A stretch of DNA of 64,000 bases from Exophiala sp. HKRS030 (Eukaryota > Ascomycota > Eurotiomycetes > Chaetothyriales > Herpotrichiellaceae): assembly GCA_023897205.1 (NCBI GenBank), contig JAHWDD010000004.1, forward strand, positions 2,666,001-2,730,000, given 5' to 3'. Below are positions 46,993 through 58,762 of this stretch, in pieces (position 1 is the first letter of the stretch; the number at the start of each line of letters is the position of its first letter). The notes beneath the pieces were generated by a model that was not told where the DNA came from, did not search any database, and saw only the letters and a program-made list of their open reading frames with translations. Made by a program: the position numbers and the translations under genes.

Positions 46993-48363
46993 ATGGCAAC
47001 TGCTGCTGTCAATGTCACCGAGGCCGCGGTGGCCGCACAGCCCAACATGGGCGGCGCTCAGTTCGCCTCTCATGCTTGGGTTGAGCCCATTGTAGGTGGA
47101 AAGCTTTGCCTCGTGTCAAACCCCAGTTCCTAACTGAATAGATTGTCGTTTCGATCATGATCACTTCATTGACGGTCAATCGAAAACGAAACTTTCGCAT
47201 TCTAGATTCCAGTCGAGGTCGATCACCGACACGGTCTCTCCTACCACACGAAAGCCAGGAATTCTCACCCGACAGCCTGGCCGATTCAGATTCCTATCTG
47301 ACTGGTGAATCTGATGTCCTGAACTCGTCCAAATTCCCGCCAAAGAAACGCGACTGCTGTGGGATGGTCGTCCGTACTCCCAACTCGTCCCGATTTTCCG
47401 ACCACGTCCACAGTCGGATCCTACAGAAATTCCCCTTTCTCATCGAGATGTTTTATTGGGTTCTAAACCTGTTGTTCTACGTGCTCACCAAGGCCATCGC
47501 TCAACTTACTTTGTCTACAAATGACGGTCTCCGCGAGCTCGCCCAAGAACACGGTATTCTAATTTTGGACATCGAACATAAATCTTGGTTAAGCTTTTTG
47601 TTCCCGATCCAAGAAGCCGCATTCCAAGGGTGGTTCTTACACGGACATCTCACAGCCATTACATTTCTCAACCGGATTTATTCTCTTGTACACATACCTG
47701 GCACCGTCGCGTACGTTACCTCTCCCGAAGAGTGCTTCATTGTTGCTGACTTGACCAACTAGCTTCCTCTCCTGGTACTATTACGCAGCCCCCAACCACG
47801 CCACCTTTGCAACAGTCCGTCGTACCATGACTTTGGGGAATTTCGCCGCCTTTTCCATCTTTACGGTTTTCCCGACCATGCCTCCTCGATTACTGCCTGA
47901 AGAATTCGGTTTCCACGATACTGTCCGACAGGCCAACGCCGAATCGGTCTGGGTGGGTGGAAACTATGTCAATCAACTGGCGGCCATGCCCAGCCTACAC
48001 TTCACCTACGCCTTTGTCATCGGGTGCACCTTCTTATACCACTCCGGACTGTTCCGACGCGCGCAACGTAACGAGCCACGAAAATCCATGTTTACGCAAA
48101 TCTTCTACTTGGTCATGGGTATCTTTTACCCCTTGTTGGTGCTGACGGTGATTGTGGCGACGGCCAACCACTATTGGCTCGATGCCGTGGTGGCCATGTT
48201 GACCACCACTTTGTCTCTGTTATGCAACAAAATTTGGATGTTCCTACTCCCGGCCGAGGATGTGTTGTGTTGGATATTGAGGGTCGAGAAGCCCGTGCCT
48301 ACTACCGGAGATAGATTGAAGGGAGGAAGATACTTGCCTGTCAAGGATGAGGAAGAAGTATGA
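46993..48363 (+). CDS. PAP2-superfamily integral membrane protein
   Basis: Exons 46993-47091, 47142-47710 and 47763-48363 encode 422 residues with several hydrophobic helices (for example near MFYWVLNLLFYVLTKAI and IFYLVMGIFYPLLVLTVIVA). The C-terminal half contains PAP2 phosphatase/phosphotransferase signatures: AAMPSLHFTYAFVIG (the SxH active-site motif) and ATANHYWLDAVVAM (second His plus Asp). No typical first KxxxxxxRP motif was seen, as in the PAP2_3/inositol-phosphorylceramide-synthase-like branch. Known relatives act on phospholipid or sphingolipid head groups in the secretory pathway; the substrate here is not known. The N-terminal ~100 residues are hydrophilic and Ser/Asp-rich. Confidence 0.8.
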
Positions 48364-49059
48364 AAATCCCGGCCAGGCTAGTAAACTTGGGGATGCGGAT
48401 GACCCTTGGAGCAGCAACGAAACAAGAACAAGAACGAGAACAACAGGCATCTTGGATATAAATCTAAATTTTGGGCTGTTGGGGTGGAGTTGGAAGATAA
48501 AGGAGGGTAACAAAAGGACCAGGGCGAAGCGTTGACTTGTGTGTCGATTGCATTTGGATTGTATGATTGCATCACACAACAGATCCAAAGGCGAAGAGGG
48601 GAGATATCTCAACCTTTGTATAAAAAAGGCAACCTTCCAGGGTTGGTAGGGCAAAGGAGTATTTGGGAACCTAGGTGCTTACCCACAAACCTAAGGTACA
48701 GGATACCATCATGAGCAAGCTTCTTTTGGGGAAGCATTAATGATTCCTTTTTTTGAAATGAAAATGAAAATGAAAAAAACAAATGATCAAGAAATTTTTT
48801 TTTTTCATGTTTGTCCTTCTTTTTGCTTCAAAACAAAAGAAAAGAAAAGAAGAGCAGCAGATGAGAGTAGAATAATAAGTCAACGACGATGACGACGACG
48901 ACGACGACGTCTTATGGTCTAAATTATTTTAAGCAGTCTTTATTCCTGTGCAACCGAGTAAAAAAAAAATCTAGACGATGGTGTTGTCGTATCATTGAAT
49001 AAAATAGGTATAAAAGTATGGTAGGTAACGTATCACTCCGCACGGGGAAAATACGAATC
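48364..49059. other. Intergenic between convergent genes
   Basis: AT-rich with T and A runs (about 48750-48850) and a GAC repeat at 48882-48909. Likely 3' untranslated regions; no gene. Confidence 0.55.
48882..48909. repeat. (GAC)n microsatellite
   Basis: Eight to nine GAC triplets with one GAT, non-coding. Confidence 0.8.
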
Positions 49060-51417
49060 TCAACGTCCTTGACAAAGTCGATGCGTCAAACACCCCAAGT
49101 ACTCAACGGTGTACCTTTCACGGTACTTTGCAGACAAGAGGCCGTGGTTGGACACGGTGGAGTTGGCCAATCCGAGAAGGAAATGTCGGTGTTGTTGTCG
49201 TTGGCGTTCGGTGGTAATGTCTCGTGAAGATGCTAGGAAGAGAGAGGCGGCGAGCAAAGAGTTTGGGTCGTGAATTGTAATCGTATCGGGAAGGTCATTT
49301 TCGTCTTCGTTTTGGCGGTCGTCGTCGTCATCATCGGTGTCGATGTTGGTGTCGGTGCCTCCTTGGTTGTATCCTACATTCGTAATACCTTCTGGTTCCA
49401 CCTCGCGAAATGGTGGTGGTGGAGGTGATTCTTGCTCCGAGTCTAATTCTGGTTCTGACCCTGACTGTATGGTTCGTGTCCAAGGTGGAAATGGTGGAGG
49501 TGGGGGCGTTGATGATGATGAGGAGGAGGAGGAGGAGGGAGAGGAAGAGGAGGGCGATGACTCCTGTCCTTGATGAGATATTGACCCAGGTCGACATGGT
49601 CTCGATGTGGGCTCGACTCTCGATTCAATTGTAAAAGATACATCAGACAAAAGTATTCTTTTTGCCCATTTTTGTTCTTCACTACCGGGTGGTGATGACG
49701 ATGAACCAGACAACGACGACAACGACAACGACGTGGTGAGGTTGAGAAAGAATGTTTCGACCAGATTCAATTTTGTGAGAATCCCAAAAGTAACCGATGG
49801 CGATGACGCAGGATTAATTATCGTTGTAGTAGTAGTAGTGGTTGTTGTTGTTGTTGCTGTACTTGTGTTGTCCAATGTCGTGGTTCTTCTTTTCGTGGTT
49901 TTTGACGTTTGCTTTTTGGCAAATTCAAAACTTTTCCTCATCACCACAACTTCATTCAATTCTTTCAACAACACTTGCTCATTCATGTTGGTCATCATAC
50001 GATCAATGACTGTCGCCGCCGCCGCCGTTGTAGATGCCTGTTGTTGTTCCTCATCGTCCCCAAAATTAGCGGGAAACTGTACAATAGGTCTCGTGTAACC
50101 GATCTCTTTTCGATACAAAGTGTTACAGACCCAAGAGAGCACGATGCAAGGTGCCAACATGGTATAACCCCACCACATGGTGGCTGTGACCAAAGATGCA
50201 GCACCGGCCACCAAACTCGTCGGACCCGCAAGAAAGGCATAAAACTTGAGTCGCGTGTATCGTTGACGTAGAGCCTGGGTGATTTCGGGTGTGGTGAGGG
50301 TGGTCGTGACGGATTTCCGTACCGCACGTTCATGTCTCGTGGTTCTAATGTAGACGTACATCGACCAGACTGCACGTATCAGACCATACAGAGCTGCAGG
50401 TCCGTTGCCGATGTACCCAGACAATAAATTGGAAGCTAAGAAAATTTTGTGGTTGGCACCGGCAATGGCCATGAGTGTGCCGACACCGACGAGGAGGGCA
50501 CCAAAACCCATGGTGATGTCCATCAATAATCGATCGACCAGTTCGGTTCTGGTTTCAAAAGTGTTGACATCCAGGTAGACCGACAAGGCGAGGTGGTGGT
50601 GGTGATGGAAAAGGTTCAATGGTTGCGTCGGAGAGGAGGATTTTTCGGTGTTGATATCAAAATTTTGTGATGACGGAGCAAAGTCGACGTTGGTGGTGGT
50701 CTTCTGCTGCCGCTCGATATGGCGACGAAGAGATAGTAATGTCTGTCGTTCTCTTCTCAGAATCTTGACGTTTTCAAAACTTAAACGTGCATCCCAGATT
50801 GCGACGGTACAAAAACATAGAGCGACACAACCTCCGATTCCCATCAAAACCGCGGCGAATGTGGGTACTGGAATCGTGTTGAAGACGTTGGCGGCAAAGT
50901 CACCTGCATTTGCCAATTCGAGGAAGCCGACCAAGGGCAAAAGACTGTTGCGGAGGTTGTTGTGTGAGACGGACACGTAGTGTTGTCGACCCGTTGTGCG
51001 CTTTGATTTTCGTCGGATGAATTTCAGTGGAGCGTTGGTGGTCATGAATGATACATCGTCGACGGCGAGATTGGCGTTGATATCATCGGTGGTGGTGGTA
51101 ACAAGGCATGGCGACGATGAAGATACTGTTCTTTCGTCCTTTTCGATCATCATATCTTCGAGTGAAGGCTTATTATTACAGGTGTCTAGTGGCACGTCCT
51201 TGGAATATAAGTCGGTTTCTGGGTTTATCGGCACCGTCTTCTCCTCCAGGCCTGTGTCCTGGTTGTTGTTGCCTTGGGCGTCATCATCCTCAACGACTCT
51301 GGTACCTTCATCACCGGAACGTCGCGGCTCATGTTGAGAGGATCCATTGTATGTTGTCATGGAAAATCCACCAAAAGGTATCGAAAGTGAAGAACTCGGA
51401 ATTGAAATTGCGTTCAA
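49060..51417 (-). CDS. Large low-complexity membrane protein, unknown function
   Basis: Single exon of 785 residues. A hydrophilic N-terminus (~150) is followed by about five to six hydrophobic helices between residues 160 and 450, including VFNTIPVPTFAAVLMGIGGC, LMDITMGFGALLVGVGTLMA, FYAFLAGPTSLVAGAASLV and WWGYTMLAPCIVLSWVC. The rest is a long cytoplasmic-type tail full of homopolymers: poly-Thr (13), Ser runs, PPPPP, DDDDDD, and an earlier HHHHH. The helix-bearing core resembles uncharacterised ascomycete integral membrane proteins; I cannot assign a transport or enzyme function. A second ATG 57 nt in (MTTYNGSS) is a possible start. Confidence 0.65.
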   Translation of the reverse strand: MNAISIPSSSLSIPFGGFSMTTYNGSSQHEPRRSGDEGTRVVEDDDAQGNNNQDTGLEEKTVPINPETDLYSKDVPLDTCNNKPSLEDMMIEKDERTVSSSSPCLVTTTTDDINANLAVDDVSFMTTNAPLKFIRRKSKRTTGRQHYVSVSHNNLRNSLLPLVGFLELANAGDFAANVFNTIPVPTFAAVLMGIGGCVALCFCTVAIWDARLSFENVKILRRERQTLLSLRRHIERQQKTTTNVDFAPSSQNFDINTEKSSSPTQPLNLFHHHHHLALSVYLDVNTFETRTELVDRLLMDITMGFGALLVGVGTLMAIAGANHKIFLASNLLSGYIGNGPAALYGLIRAVWSMYVYIRTTRHERAVRKSVTTTLTTPEITQALRQRYTRLKFYAFLAGPTSLVAGAASLVTATMWWGYTMLAPCIVLSWVCNTLYRKEIGYTRPIVQFPANFGDDEEQQQASTTAAAATVIDRMMTNMNEQVLLKELNEVVVMRKSFEFAKKQTSKTTKRRTTTLDNTSTATTTTTTTTTTTIINPASSPSVTFGILTKLNLVETFFLNLTTSLSLSSLSGSSSSPPGSEEQKWAKRILLSDVSFTIESRVEPTSRPCRPGSISHQGQESSPSSSSPSSSSSSSSSTPPPPPFPPWTRTIQSGSEPELDSEQESPPPPPFREVEPEGITNVGYNQGGTDTNIDTDDDDDDRQNEDENDLPDTITIHDPNSLLAASLFLASSRDITTERQRQQHRHFLLGLANSTVSNHGLLSAKYRERYTVEYLGCLTHRLCQGR

Positions 51418-52155
51418 GTCAGAGTATCTAGGAGGTTGTTGTTGGTGGTGGTGGTGGTGTTACCCGAAAATCGAAAGGGGGAAACATGAGAGATTGGTGT
51501 AGATTGTCAATGGCAACATCAACCAGGCATAATTTCTTCTAGATACTAGAAATCAATAATGAATGATTCAAGGAACAAAGGGGAAAATAAAACTTCAACC
51601 ACGACTTTTGTTTCAGTTTGTTACCAAAAAAGATGGTCATTGCGTCAATATCTGGCAAAGTCCTAATTTGGTATGCAAAGTGAGAGGTTTTTTTGCGGCT
51701 CAAAGTTGTTGTTGTTTGACGTTTCGCGTGGTGGCGGTCGCGGCCTATAATTAGAATCATCGTTTACGAAGTACCTTGTGACAAGCAACTCTTCCTTGTC
51801 AGCCAGTCCGCGACAATACTTTTTATATTTATAATGTAGACAGAAGTACATCTCATCGACATGTGAGAATGTATTCCTAGTGGACTAACATTGTGGTGCA
51901 CCAAGAAAACCACAACACCGCATCTCAATTTATCCTTCAATTACGGGGTAGTCCTTAGGCATCCTAGGTCCAGGTAAATCAATAGCCCGACACGATGGAC
52001 CCTGAGGCTTATCATCGCTTTTGTCGTCTTACAGGGCACTCGTCACCAACCAAGTCCGGCAACAGATCGATCTACAGATCCAAACGAGTTTCCTGAGAGC
52101 AAATCCGGGTATCTCGAGCATCAGACTACCTCTCACGTGTCTCACAAATGCCATC
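51418..52155. other. Intergenic
   Basis: A (GGT)n tract at 51442-51459 lies in the leader of the minus-strand membrane-protein gene. Nothing else recognised. Confidence 0.55.
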
Positions 52156-52754
52156 TTAAAACAGAAACTTGCTGCTAAAGTCGACTGTCCTCGAGTACCA
52201 TTTACCCGCCTTTGCAAACCAGCCGGAAAACTATCATGTCGTCAGCCCAAAATGTGTCCCCAAATCGAACTCTGTAACAGAAAACTTCCTACCTGATAAC
52301 CAACCCTTCGTCTCGATCCATCAAGCCGCGATTGAACGATGGCCTCTTCCATATTCGGAGGCACCACTTCGTCGGATTCATTGTATATCTTAACCTGAAA
52401 TCCAATGACCTCTCCAATTGTCGTGTCTTTGCCCCGATGGTCTATTCGGAGTTGCGTCGCGACCATGCAGGCCCAGTAAATCGCACCGCCAAATATGATG
52501 AGGAGGAATATCACGGGCCACCAAAATCGAGGAATCTTTCCCGGACTACGCGGCTTTGCTCCCCAAATCAAGATTATGAGATTGCCTGCCGTGAAGACCA
52601 GAGGCAAGATGCAGAGGACGAACTTGTTTGTGAATATCATCGGTCGCCATCCCGGCCACGTCTGCTGCATTCGCGAAGTGAGACGATAAAGCCCAAGAGT
52701 TACCAATGCTAATTGCCGTCGAGAAAAAGCTGCATGGATTCTCCAGTGTCCGTG
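52156..52754 (-). pseudogene. Transporter-like C-terminal fragment (APC permease-like)
   Basis: The open segment 52754-52293 is spliced (intron 52292-52231) to a last exon 52230-52156 that ends in TAA. It reads IFTNKFVLCILPLVFTAGNL (helix), RFWWPVIFLLIIFGGAIYWA (helix), then a cytoplasmic tail IGEVIGFQVKIYNESDE and QSRLDGSRRRVGYQ, and finally FSGWFAKAGKWYSRTVDFSS. The pattern of two last helices plus this tail resembles fungal amino-acid/polyamine (APC) permeases, at low confidence. Upstream the frame is closed by a stop at 52755 and no other transporter helices were found, so only the C-terminus remains. A different open segment (52546-52936, FGRIVAGACVVLWADDSINE) overlaps it and is not identified. 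Confidence 0.4.
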
Positions 52755-52932
52755 TCACAACTGCCGCCGTCATTACGAGATCTTTGGTAGAAATCATGCT
52801 CGCACCGAGTTCATTGATCGAATCGTCGGCCCAGAGAACGACGCAAGCGCCAGCCACAATCCTGCCAAAACGGCGTTCTCTCTGTTTGGCCTTCTTATAT
52901 ATATTGAGTATCCACTTCTCATCATTGAGTTC

Positions 52933-55024
52933 ATGATGAAGGAATGTTACGACGTGAATATCTCGGGGGAGTCGTTCTCGGCTGGGTCACTCAGACAAGT
53001 CTGTGATGCTTTTCTACACAAAGATGGACCAGCCGCCTTCAAGGAATTCGAACACCAATTCAGTATATTCTTGCGGCATTTTGCAATCCCGACAATGGAT
53101 TCAGGTACCTATTCTGTTTATGCCAAGGACAGGATTCTGCCTTTCTTCAACCAGCGTAAACTGAGCTCGCAAGGAGCGAACAGCCATGTGTATGCGTTCG
53201 AGATACATGACGAGTATCGAGACTTCCCTGTATGTGACCTTCGATCCCTGGTCTCTCGGGCATGACAGTTAACATGAAGTAGCACGCACAGGAAGTGACG
53301 TTATACGCGAGAAAGGAACTCGACAAGGACAGCGAGTTTGCCTTTCATATGGAGAACAGGAATCTAAACCTAGCAAAGACGTTACAGGACGCCCACATTG
53401 TAAAAATGATCAAGCCTTACAAGCACGGCGATACCTTCAACCTTATCTTCGCTTACGCCAAAACCAACCTCGATGATATGCTTCGGAGGCCAGGTTCAGA
53501 TCTTCTCGAGGCCGTACCTGGCCCTATCGAGTCTCGCCATGTATAGAAACAACTTTTGGGAGTAGCAAGAGCGCTTAGCAAAATCGGAGGACCACGTGGA
53601 AGCCGGTATCTTTTTGGGCAGCCTTCCCGTCCAGAACACCTTGGTGTTCATTTCGACCTTAAACCGGCAAATATATTGATTGACAACAACGACATCTGGA
53701 TGATATCGGATTTCGGTCAAGCCGTTTTCAAACCAACCGGGGACACAACTTCTCGTATGGTCAACCAAGGGGGAACATTAGCTTATGCACCCCCAGAGAT
53801 AAATATTGATGCAAAATCTAGTCGTCGTTACGACATCTGGTCTCTTGGTTGCATCGCCTTGGAAGTCCTTGCCTTTGCTCTTCTTGGCCCCCGTGGTTTG
53901 AACGGCTGCGAAGCGTACCGAGGCTTAGATCAAGTACGGCGTACTAGCAATTCGGCCAATGGGCAAGAGGACAGTGCTTTGTGGTATGAGGAAGGCGATA
54001 GAAAATACAGAGTCAAGCCGGCAATATTCGAATTCATGCGGTTCCTGGAAAGTACCGAGTCTTTACAACATCGTCCAAGCAGTCTCTCGTTTGTCACCAA
54101 CATTATTGATCTTATCAAGAAAATGCTGGAGCCAGTAGCTGATGACCGCATTGATATCGGAGAGGTTATCCGGCTGTTGACAGCTGCCATAGACGAATCG
54201 AATGATGAGACACCGCCGCTTCAGATGACTTCTATGGAAGGTGAGACTTCCATTGGAGAGTCGGAGCTCCGATCCATTCGGTAAAAAGCGTCATGTCTAT
54301 ATATGAGCAGTCCACTTGCTAACAAAACCCTAGTTTGTGGAACTTGCGCGATCAAGAATGGAAACTGGTAAAACTTGTTGTATTTGAGGACTATAAGTCA
54401 AATCTCAGAATATGTACCGTGGCACAGCGGCGCGACGCAGTGCAAGAATATCGTATAGGCTTTCTCTGGATTCCAACCTTCTGCTCATGCTGATAAAGGA
54501 CAGTTAATCGGATGAGGGATCAACTGATCCCTGCGTATGCATTTGAAGACCCTTTCGCCTCGTCTACTGCCGACGAAGCTATTTACTTTTCCAACATTGA
54601 ACCCTCTGGTACATCGAAATATCCTGGTTCTATATTCTCTTCCGAAGCAAAACGTTGTAGATCAATCCCACACTTGCACCTTTCGATGCTAATGACTTTC
54701 CAGACGTTGCAACCATGCAAGAGATATTTACCATGCAGAAGATTGAAGCAATGTATAGCCCGATACTGACTATTTGCATCGAGGCTGACAGATCCTAGCT
54801 TCGCTTTCAGGAACATCAAATATCGAAAACACAAGTCCTTCACTAAGCACCTGGCGCATTCGATACAGAGACATGAAGACAATGAGGACGGTATAGATCT
54901 TGGTCCTGGATGGGCCCAAATTTGGGTTGAACAAACGGACTCGGCACGCAAGGTTGGTAGAAACCTCCATTATCCACATGCGGAAGAGTTGATCTTCAGA
55001 CAAGGCCAGAGAAGACAACCTTGA
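52933..55024 (+). pseudogene. Protein-kinase-like gene with in-frame TAG and decayed 3' part
   Basis: Starts MMKECYDVNISGESF. An intron at 53230-53282 joins ALPFF-type N-terminal sequence to HAQEVTLYARKELDKDSEFA, whose YARK holds the candidate ATP-binding Lys. The kinase domain continues as IKPYKHGDTFNLIFAYAKTN, then a TAG at 53544-53546 interrupts it. The same frame resumes at once with KQLLGVARALSKI and the catalytic core HFDLKPANILI, DFGQAV and AYAPPEI. A further intron (about 54283-54332) gives LWNLRDQEWKLVKLVVFEDY. After about 54470 family-like pieces appear in different frames with stops (DVATMQEIFTMQKIEA, RKHKSFTKHLAHSIQRHEDN). Related fungal kinases carry such a tail domain. I judge it an inactivated gene. 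Confidence 0.6.
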
Positions 55025-55136
55025 TGTCACCACGAGTCCCACACGTCCTGTAAGGATACAGCCGCATCAGCGAGCCGACTATAGAGTCGTCCCACCTCGA
55101 CGCCTAGTCATCTTTATCCACAAACTGAAAGCATAT

Positions 55137-55860
55137 ATGACTATCCAAGGTAAGAGTCTTGGTTGCGGTCATTTTCGGATTTTCCTGACAGGGAAATATA
55201 GTGGATAAGAACTGGTGGGAAGATCCAGACCTTGCAGATGCTTCTACGAGTACGATCCATTTCACCCCGCGAAAAGCCAATCGTGATCCTTCCTTCCCAG
55301 CCTCCATCCTTCGACACGCGCACATTCAAGGTCAAAACCACTTCCCGGGTATACCTCTTTGTCCTCAAAATCTCCTCCAGCGGGAACAACGTCCAGAAGT
55401 GATGTTCGAATGTACGTTCCTTCGATTGACATTCGACAATGAGGAGACGAAAAAGCTCCTATCACAAAAATTCACCGGTGTCAAGAATCAATAGAAAGCA
55501 AAGACCAGAGAACTGGAGCGGCAACCAGGATATACCCCAGTACCCCCTCCAGTACCACCTCCAGAGAATCATCCCATATCATCACCAATACCACATGTTG
55601 GTCACGAACACAGGCATCGTGCAAAATCACCTTGGTCGAGGTTTCGAAAAGCCAAAAGCGGATTAAACGATAGGCCTTCTCCTCTTGGGAATGTTGGGCA
55701 AGGAGTAGCAGGATCCACGAACCCCAGCGCGTCAGTACCGAGTTCCTGGAGACCCGACCCGTATAGAGGTGGTGGGAGAGGCGGAGCACAGTCTCGGAAG
55801 AAGTCTCGGGAAACAAGATCCGCTGTAGAGCTTGAATCCCCTGGGAGAGAAGAAAGTTGA
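55137..55860 (+). pseudogene. Unknown gene with in-frame TAG
   Basis: MTIQ (55137-55149) splices over a 52-nt intron to VDKNWWEDPDLADASTSTIH at 55202. The segment continues protein-like (FTPRKANRDPSFPASILRHA, PEVMFECTFLRLTFDNEET) to KFTGVKNQ, then a TAG at 55492-55494. The identical frame stays open for 121 more codons: KAKTRELERQPGYTPVPPPV, a Pro-rich linker, then a basic Arg/Ser-rich tail ending SPGREES and TGA. No intron of credible phase removes the TAG. The family is not recognised. Either a single nonsense mutation or stop-codon read-through; the broken kinase next door makes mutation likelier. Confidence 0.45.
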
Positions 55861-56826
55861 AAGACTGCAAGATATGCTCCGATCCACTTGACGCGACGTG
55901 CAGATTCTCTCATCCAGCGGTATCTTGATCTAGTCAAAGTGAGAAGGGAACTGTTTACCAGGCGAGTGGACATTATGGAACTCTTCTAGATGCCCGTGGA
56001 GCGATCTAATGCGGTTCTGGGGCCGGCTTGTCAAACCGACCTTTTCTTTGCCTCTATCCTGAACCTCCATCACTGGGTTTCCCCGACAGCATTCTGCCAC
56101 TGGCCTTTCAGCGAGAGAAGGTCGGGAGTCAGCTGCGATCTGTGTGCCACCAAATTGTGTCAGCGCAGGCATCCCAACGCTTTGGTATCGAACAAGAGAT
56201 CCTCGGTAAAGACCGGCCCCTATCAATTAAGGAGGACGATTTATTCGACAGGCTATCAAGCTTCTGCGTTGGGGAACCGGGTTCCAGATTGCCACGTGCC
56301 GGCTGTGTACTTGATGAGGCGCGAGATTCTCGCGCCAGAAACCGGTAACAAAGGGCAAAACAGCTATTCAGCCTCAAACCTATTGTCATGCCTTCGTTGG
56401 GATTGACGATTGAATTTGCACTTATCAATCTCTCAATGGTTATTCGCTGGCATTTCAAAAGACTAGCCCTGAATCGCTCTCGGAACTTGGCACGGAATAC
56501 GACCAGTTTTCCCTTTCGGTTTGCCTTAACGAACCAGTCCCTTCTAGATTGTGTATTACCTGGGTAGTTGGAGAACACTGGAGCGCTTTGGCCTTCCCCA
56601 GATTCTCAGGTCTCCAGCCCGCTGGGGTTGTCAGCATCCTGCCAAGTCGGTCGCTTACCCCAGCATCCCGGAAGAGTATGGATACTGGAAACTCTTGTGA
56701 TGTGAGCATATAAGATATCATGGTATCCATGGCTATACTTCACAAGTCGTCGATCTTGATAAGCAAAGAAGTGCTCCCTTCGTCGATTCACCTCCGCTCA
56801 CAGTCAGCCACCTGCACTACGTCAAC
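55861..56826. other. No intact gene; possible gene debris
   Basis: Short open segments on both strands (for example IVSAQASQRFGIEQEILGKD at about 56160) suggest decayed coding sequence, but no frame runs far enough and no family is recognised. The last ~100 bp serve as leader of the MFS gene. Confidence 0.4.
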
Positions 56827-58762
56827 ATGGGTGAGAGCTCGGAAACCAATGTTGATATTCAACAACAACAACCCCTTGAAGATGACGGTCCTACCTCATG
56901 GAACCCCGTCAAGGTCTTCTTTTTGATGCTGGTACGTGTGATCTCGGACGGCATCGTTGGTCTGTAAGAACGGCGCTAATCAAGTCAAACGCAGGCTCTT
57001 GGAAGCCAGTACATCTGCCAAATGCTGTTCATCGTTGGCGCGGGCGTCTACTCCCGATCTATCGCAGCTGTTGTTGGGGGTGCCGCGATTTCCTCATGGC
57101 CTTCAGCGTGTGTGGTCATCGTACCAGCAGCATTCGTGCTTCCGGTAGCCCAGGCAGCCGACTAGTGAGTTACTATGCATTGGTTGGCAAAGTGACGGAA
57201 CTGATTCGTTATAGCTTTGGTCGAAAATGGCTCCTTGTGGTTCCTACTTTTGTAGGTTTCATTGGTTCCATCGTTGTTGCAAAAGCGAGCACAATGCAGA
57301 TGGCCATCGTTGGTTTCGCCTTGGGGGGTGTCGCCTTTGGTCCTCAGCCCTTGCTCCACGCCGTCGCCTCCGAGGTTATGCCACGAAAATACCGTTCCTA
57401 TGCTCAGGCAGCCCTCAACACCTCGATCTCTATCGGTTCAATGCTCAGTCTGGTCATCGGAGGAGCTTTGACTGAGAACAACCCGGCGGGCTTTCGAACG
57501 TACTGGTATATTTGTGCCGGTATCTTTGTCGTCTCGACCGTACTTTTGGCCACACTCTACAATCCAGCGCCCAGAGATCTACAGGTCCTCTTGACACTGT
57601 CACAAAAACTGAAGTCATTGGACTGGATGGGGTACTTCCTGTTTGATGCAGGTCTGGTGCTTTTTTGTCTGGGTCTCTCATATTCTCAAAACCCATTCTC
57701 ATGGCAGAACGCCCATGTTGTTGCCCCTTTCGCCATTGGCTGCGCCATCCTCGTTGCACTGTTCGTTTACGAATGGAAGATCAAGAAGGACGGCCTGTTC
57801 CACCACAATCTGTTCAAGCATCGAAACTTTGTCATCACCCTCGTCGGTGTGTGGATCGAGGGATTTGCTTTCATGGCAGCCAATGTCTATTTCCCCTACT
57901 CCATGGAGATTATCGAGGCCGGCAAAGTTAGCTCTTTCAGAGTTCTACTCTGTTATACTGTCGCGTTTGCATTCTTGCTGGTCGCCGCCTTCGGAATGGG
58001 AGCTTGGATTTACTACACGAGAAGGGTACGGATACAAGCCATGGTATCATTTATCGGGTTTTTGATATTCTTCGTTCTCATGGCCACTATGCACGCCGAC
58101 GAGCCAGAGTCTCATTTCTGGGGCTTCATCTGTTTCTACGGTCTCGGCCTCGGATCGTGCGTCATCACGCTCTACACGACGGCGCAGTTGTCGACTCCTC
58201 CGGAATTGATCTCTCTCACTTCGGGTCTTTTGGGCTCCATCCGAAGCGTCGGTGGCTCTGTGGGAGTGGCCGTACATACCGCCATCTTCACCAACGGACT
58301 CACTGCCAACCTGTTCCCCAAGGTGACAGCTGCTGTCGTACCCCTAGGAGTATCGCAGGAGACAGTTGCACCGCTCATTGCTGCTTTACAGGCAGGCAAC
58401 GCTGCCGCATTAGCAAAACTACCGGGCGTGACCGGTCAGGTCATTGCGGCTGCCGGGTTGGTTTTGAAAAAGGCTTACCTCGTTGGTTTCCGCAATGTCT
58501 TTATCTGTGGAGCAGCTTTTGCATTTTTGGGTATAATACGTGAGTTCTCTCTTTTTTTTGGTTTCAAACCATGAGCAGAACCCCTTCATACTGACTTTTT
58601 ATTTACATAGTGGCATTCTTCCTCATCGACCCCAAGGATCAATTCAACGCCAGAATCGACGCACCCCTCGAAGGTACGGATTTTGTACGAGACATTGAAG
58701 AAAAGAGAGCAAATGAGGGAGAACATGTTGAGACTATTGAGCCAAGGGAGGTCACAGGTTGA
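56827..58762 (+). CDS. MFS transporter of the TRI12/siderophore-type family
   Basis: Exons 56827-56931, 56995-57164, 57215-58539 and 58611-58762 encode 583 residues with about 14 hydrophobic helices. The start MGESSETNVDIQQQQPLEDD is hydrophilic and cytoplasmic. Family features are AADYFGRKWLLVVPTFVGFI (the helix 2-3 loop motif), GFALGGVAFGPQPLLHAVAS, PRKYRSYAQAALNTSISIGS, RTYWYICAGIFVVSTVLLA, TSGLLGSIRSVGGSVGVAVH and the tail DPKDQFNARIDAPLEGTDF. This set is typical of the fungal TRI12 family, proton-coupled exporters of secondary metabolites, with siderophore carriers as relatives. It lies 1.5 kb from a P450 on the same strand, so export of that enzyme's product is plausible but unproved. 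All splice phases close. Confidence 0.88.

Noticed and set aside
49607..50098. Val-rich 163-codon frame on the plus strand
   Set aside because: Mirror image of Thr/Ser codon repeats in the minus-strand membrane protein.
56129..56578. 149-codon minus-strand frame in the debris region
   Set aside because: Basic, domain-less sequence overlapping equally open plus-strand frames; nothing favours it as a gene.
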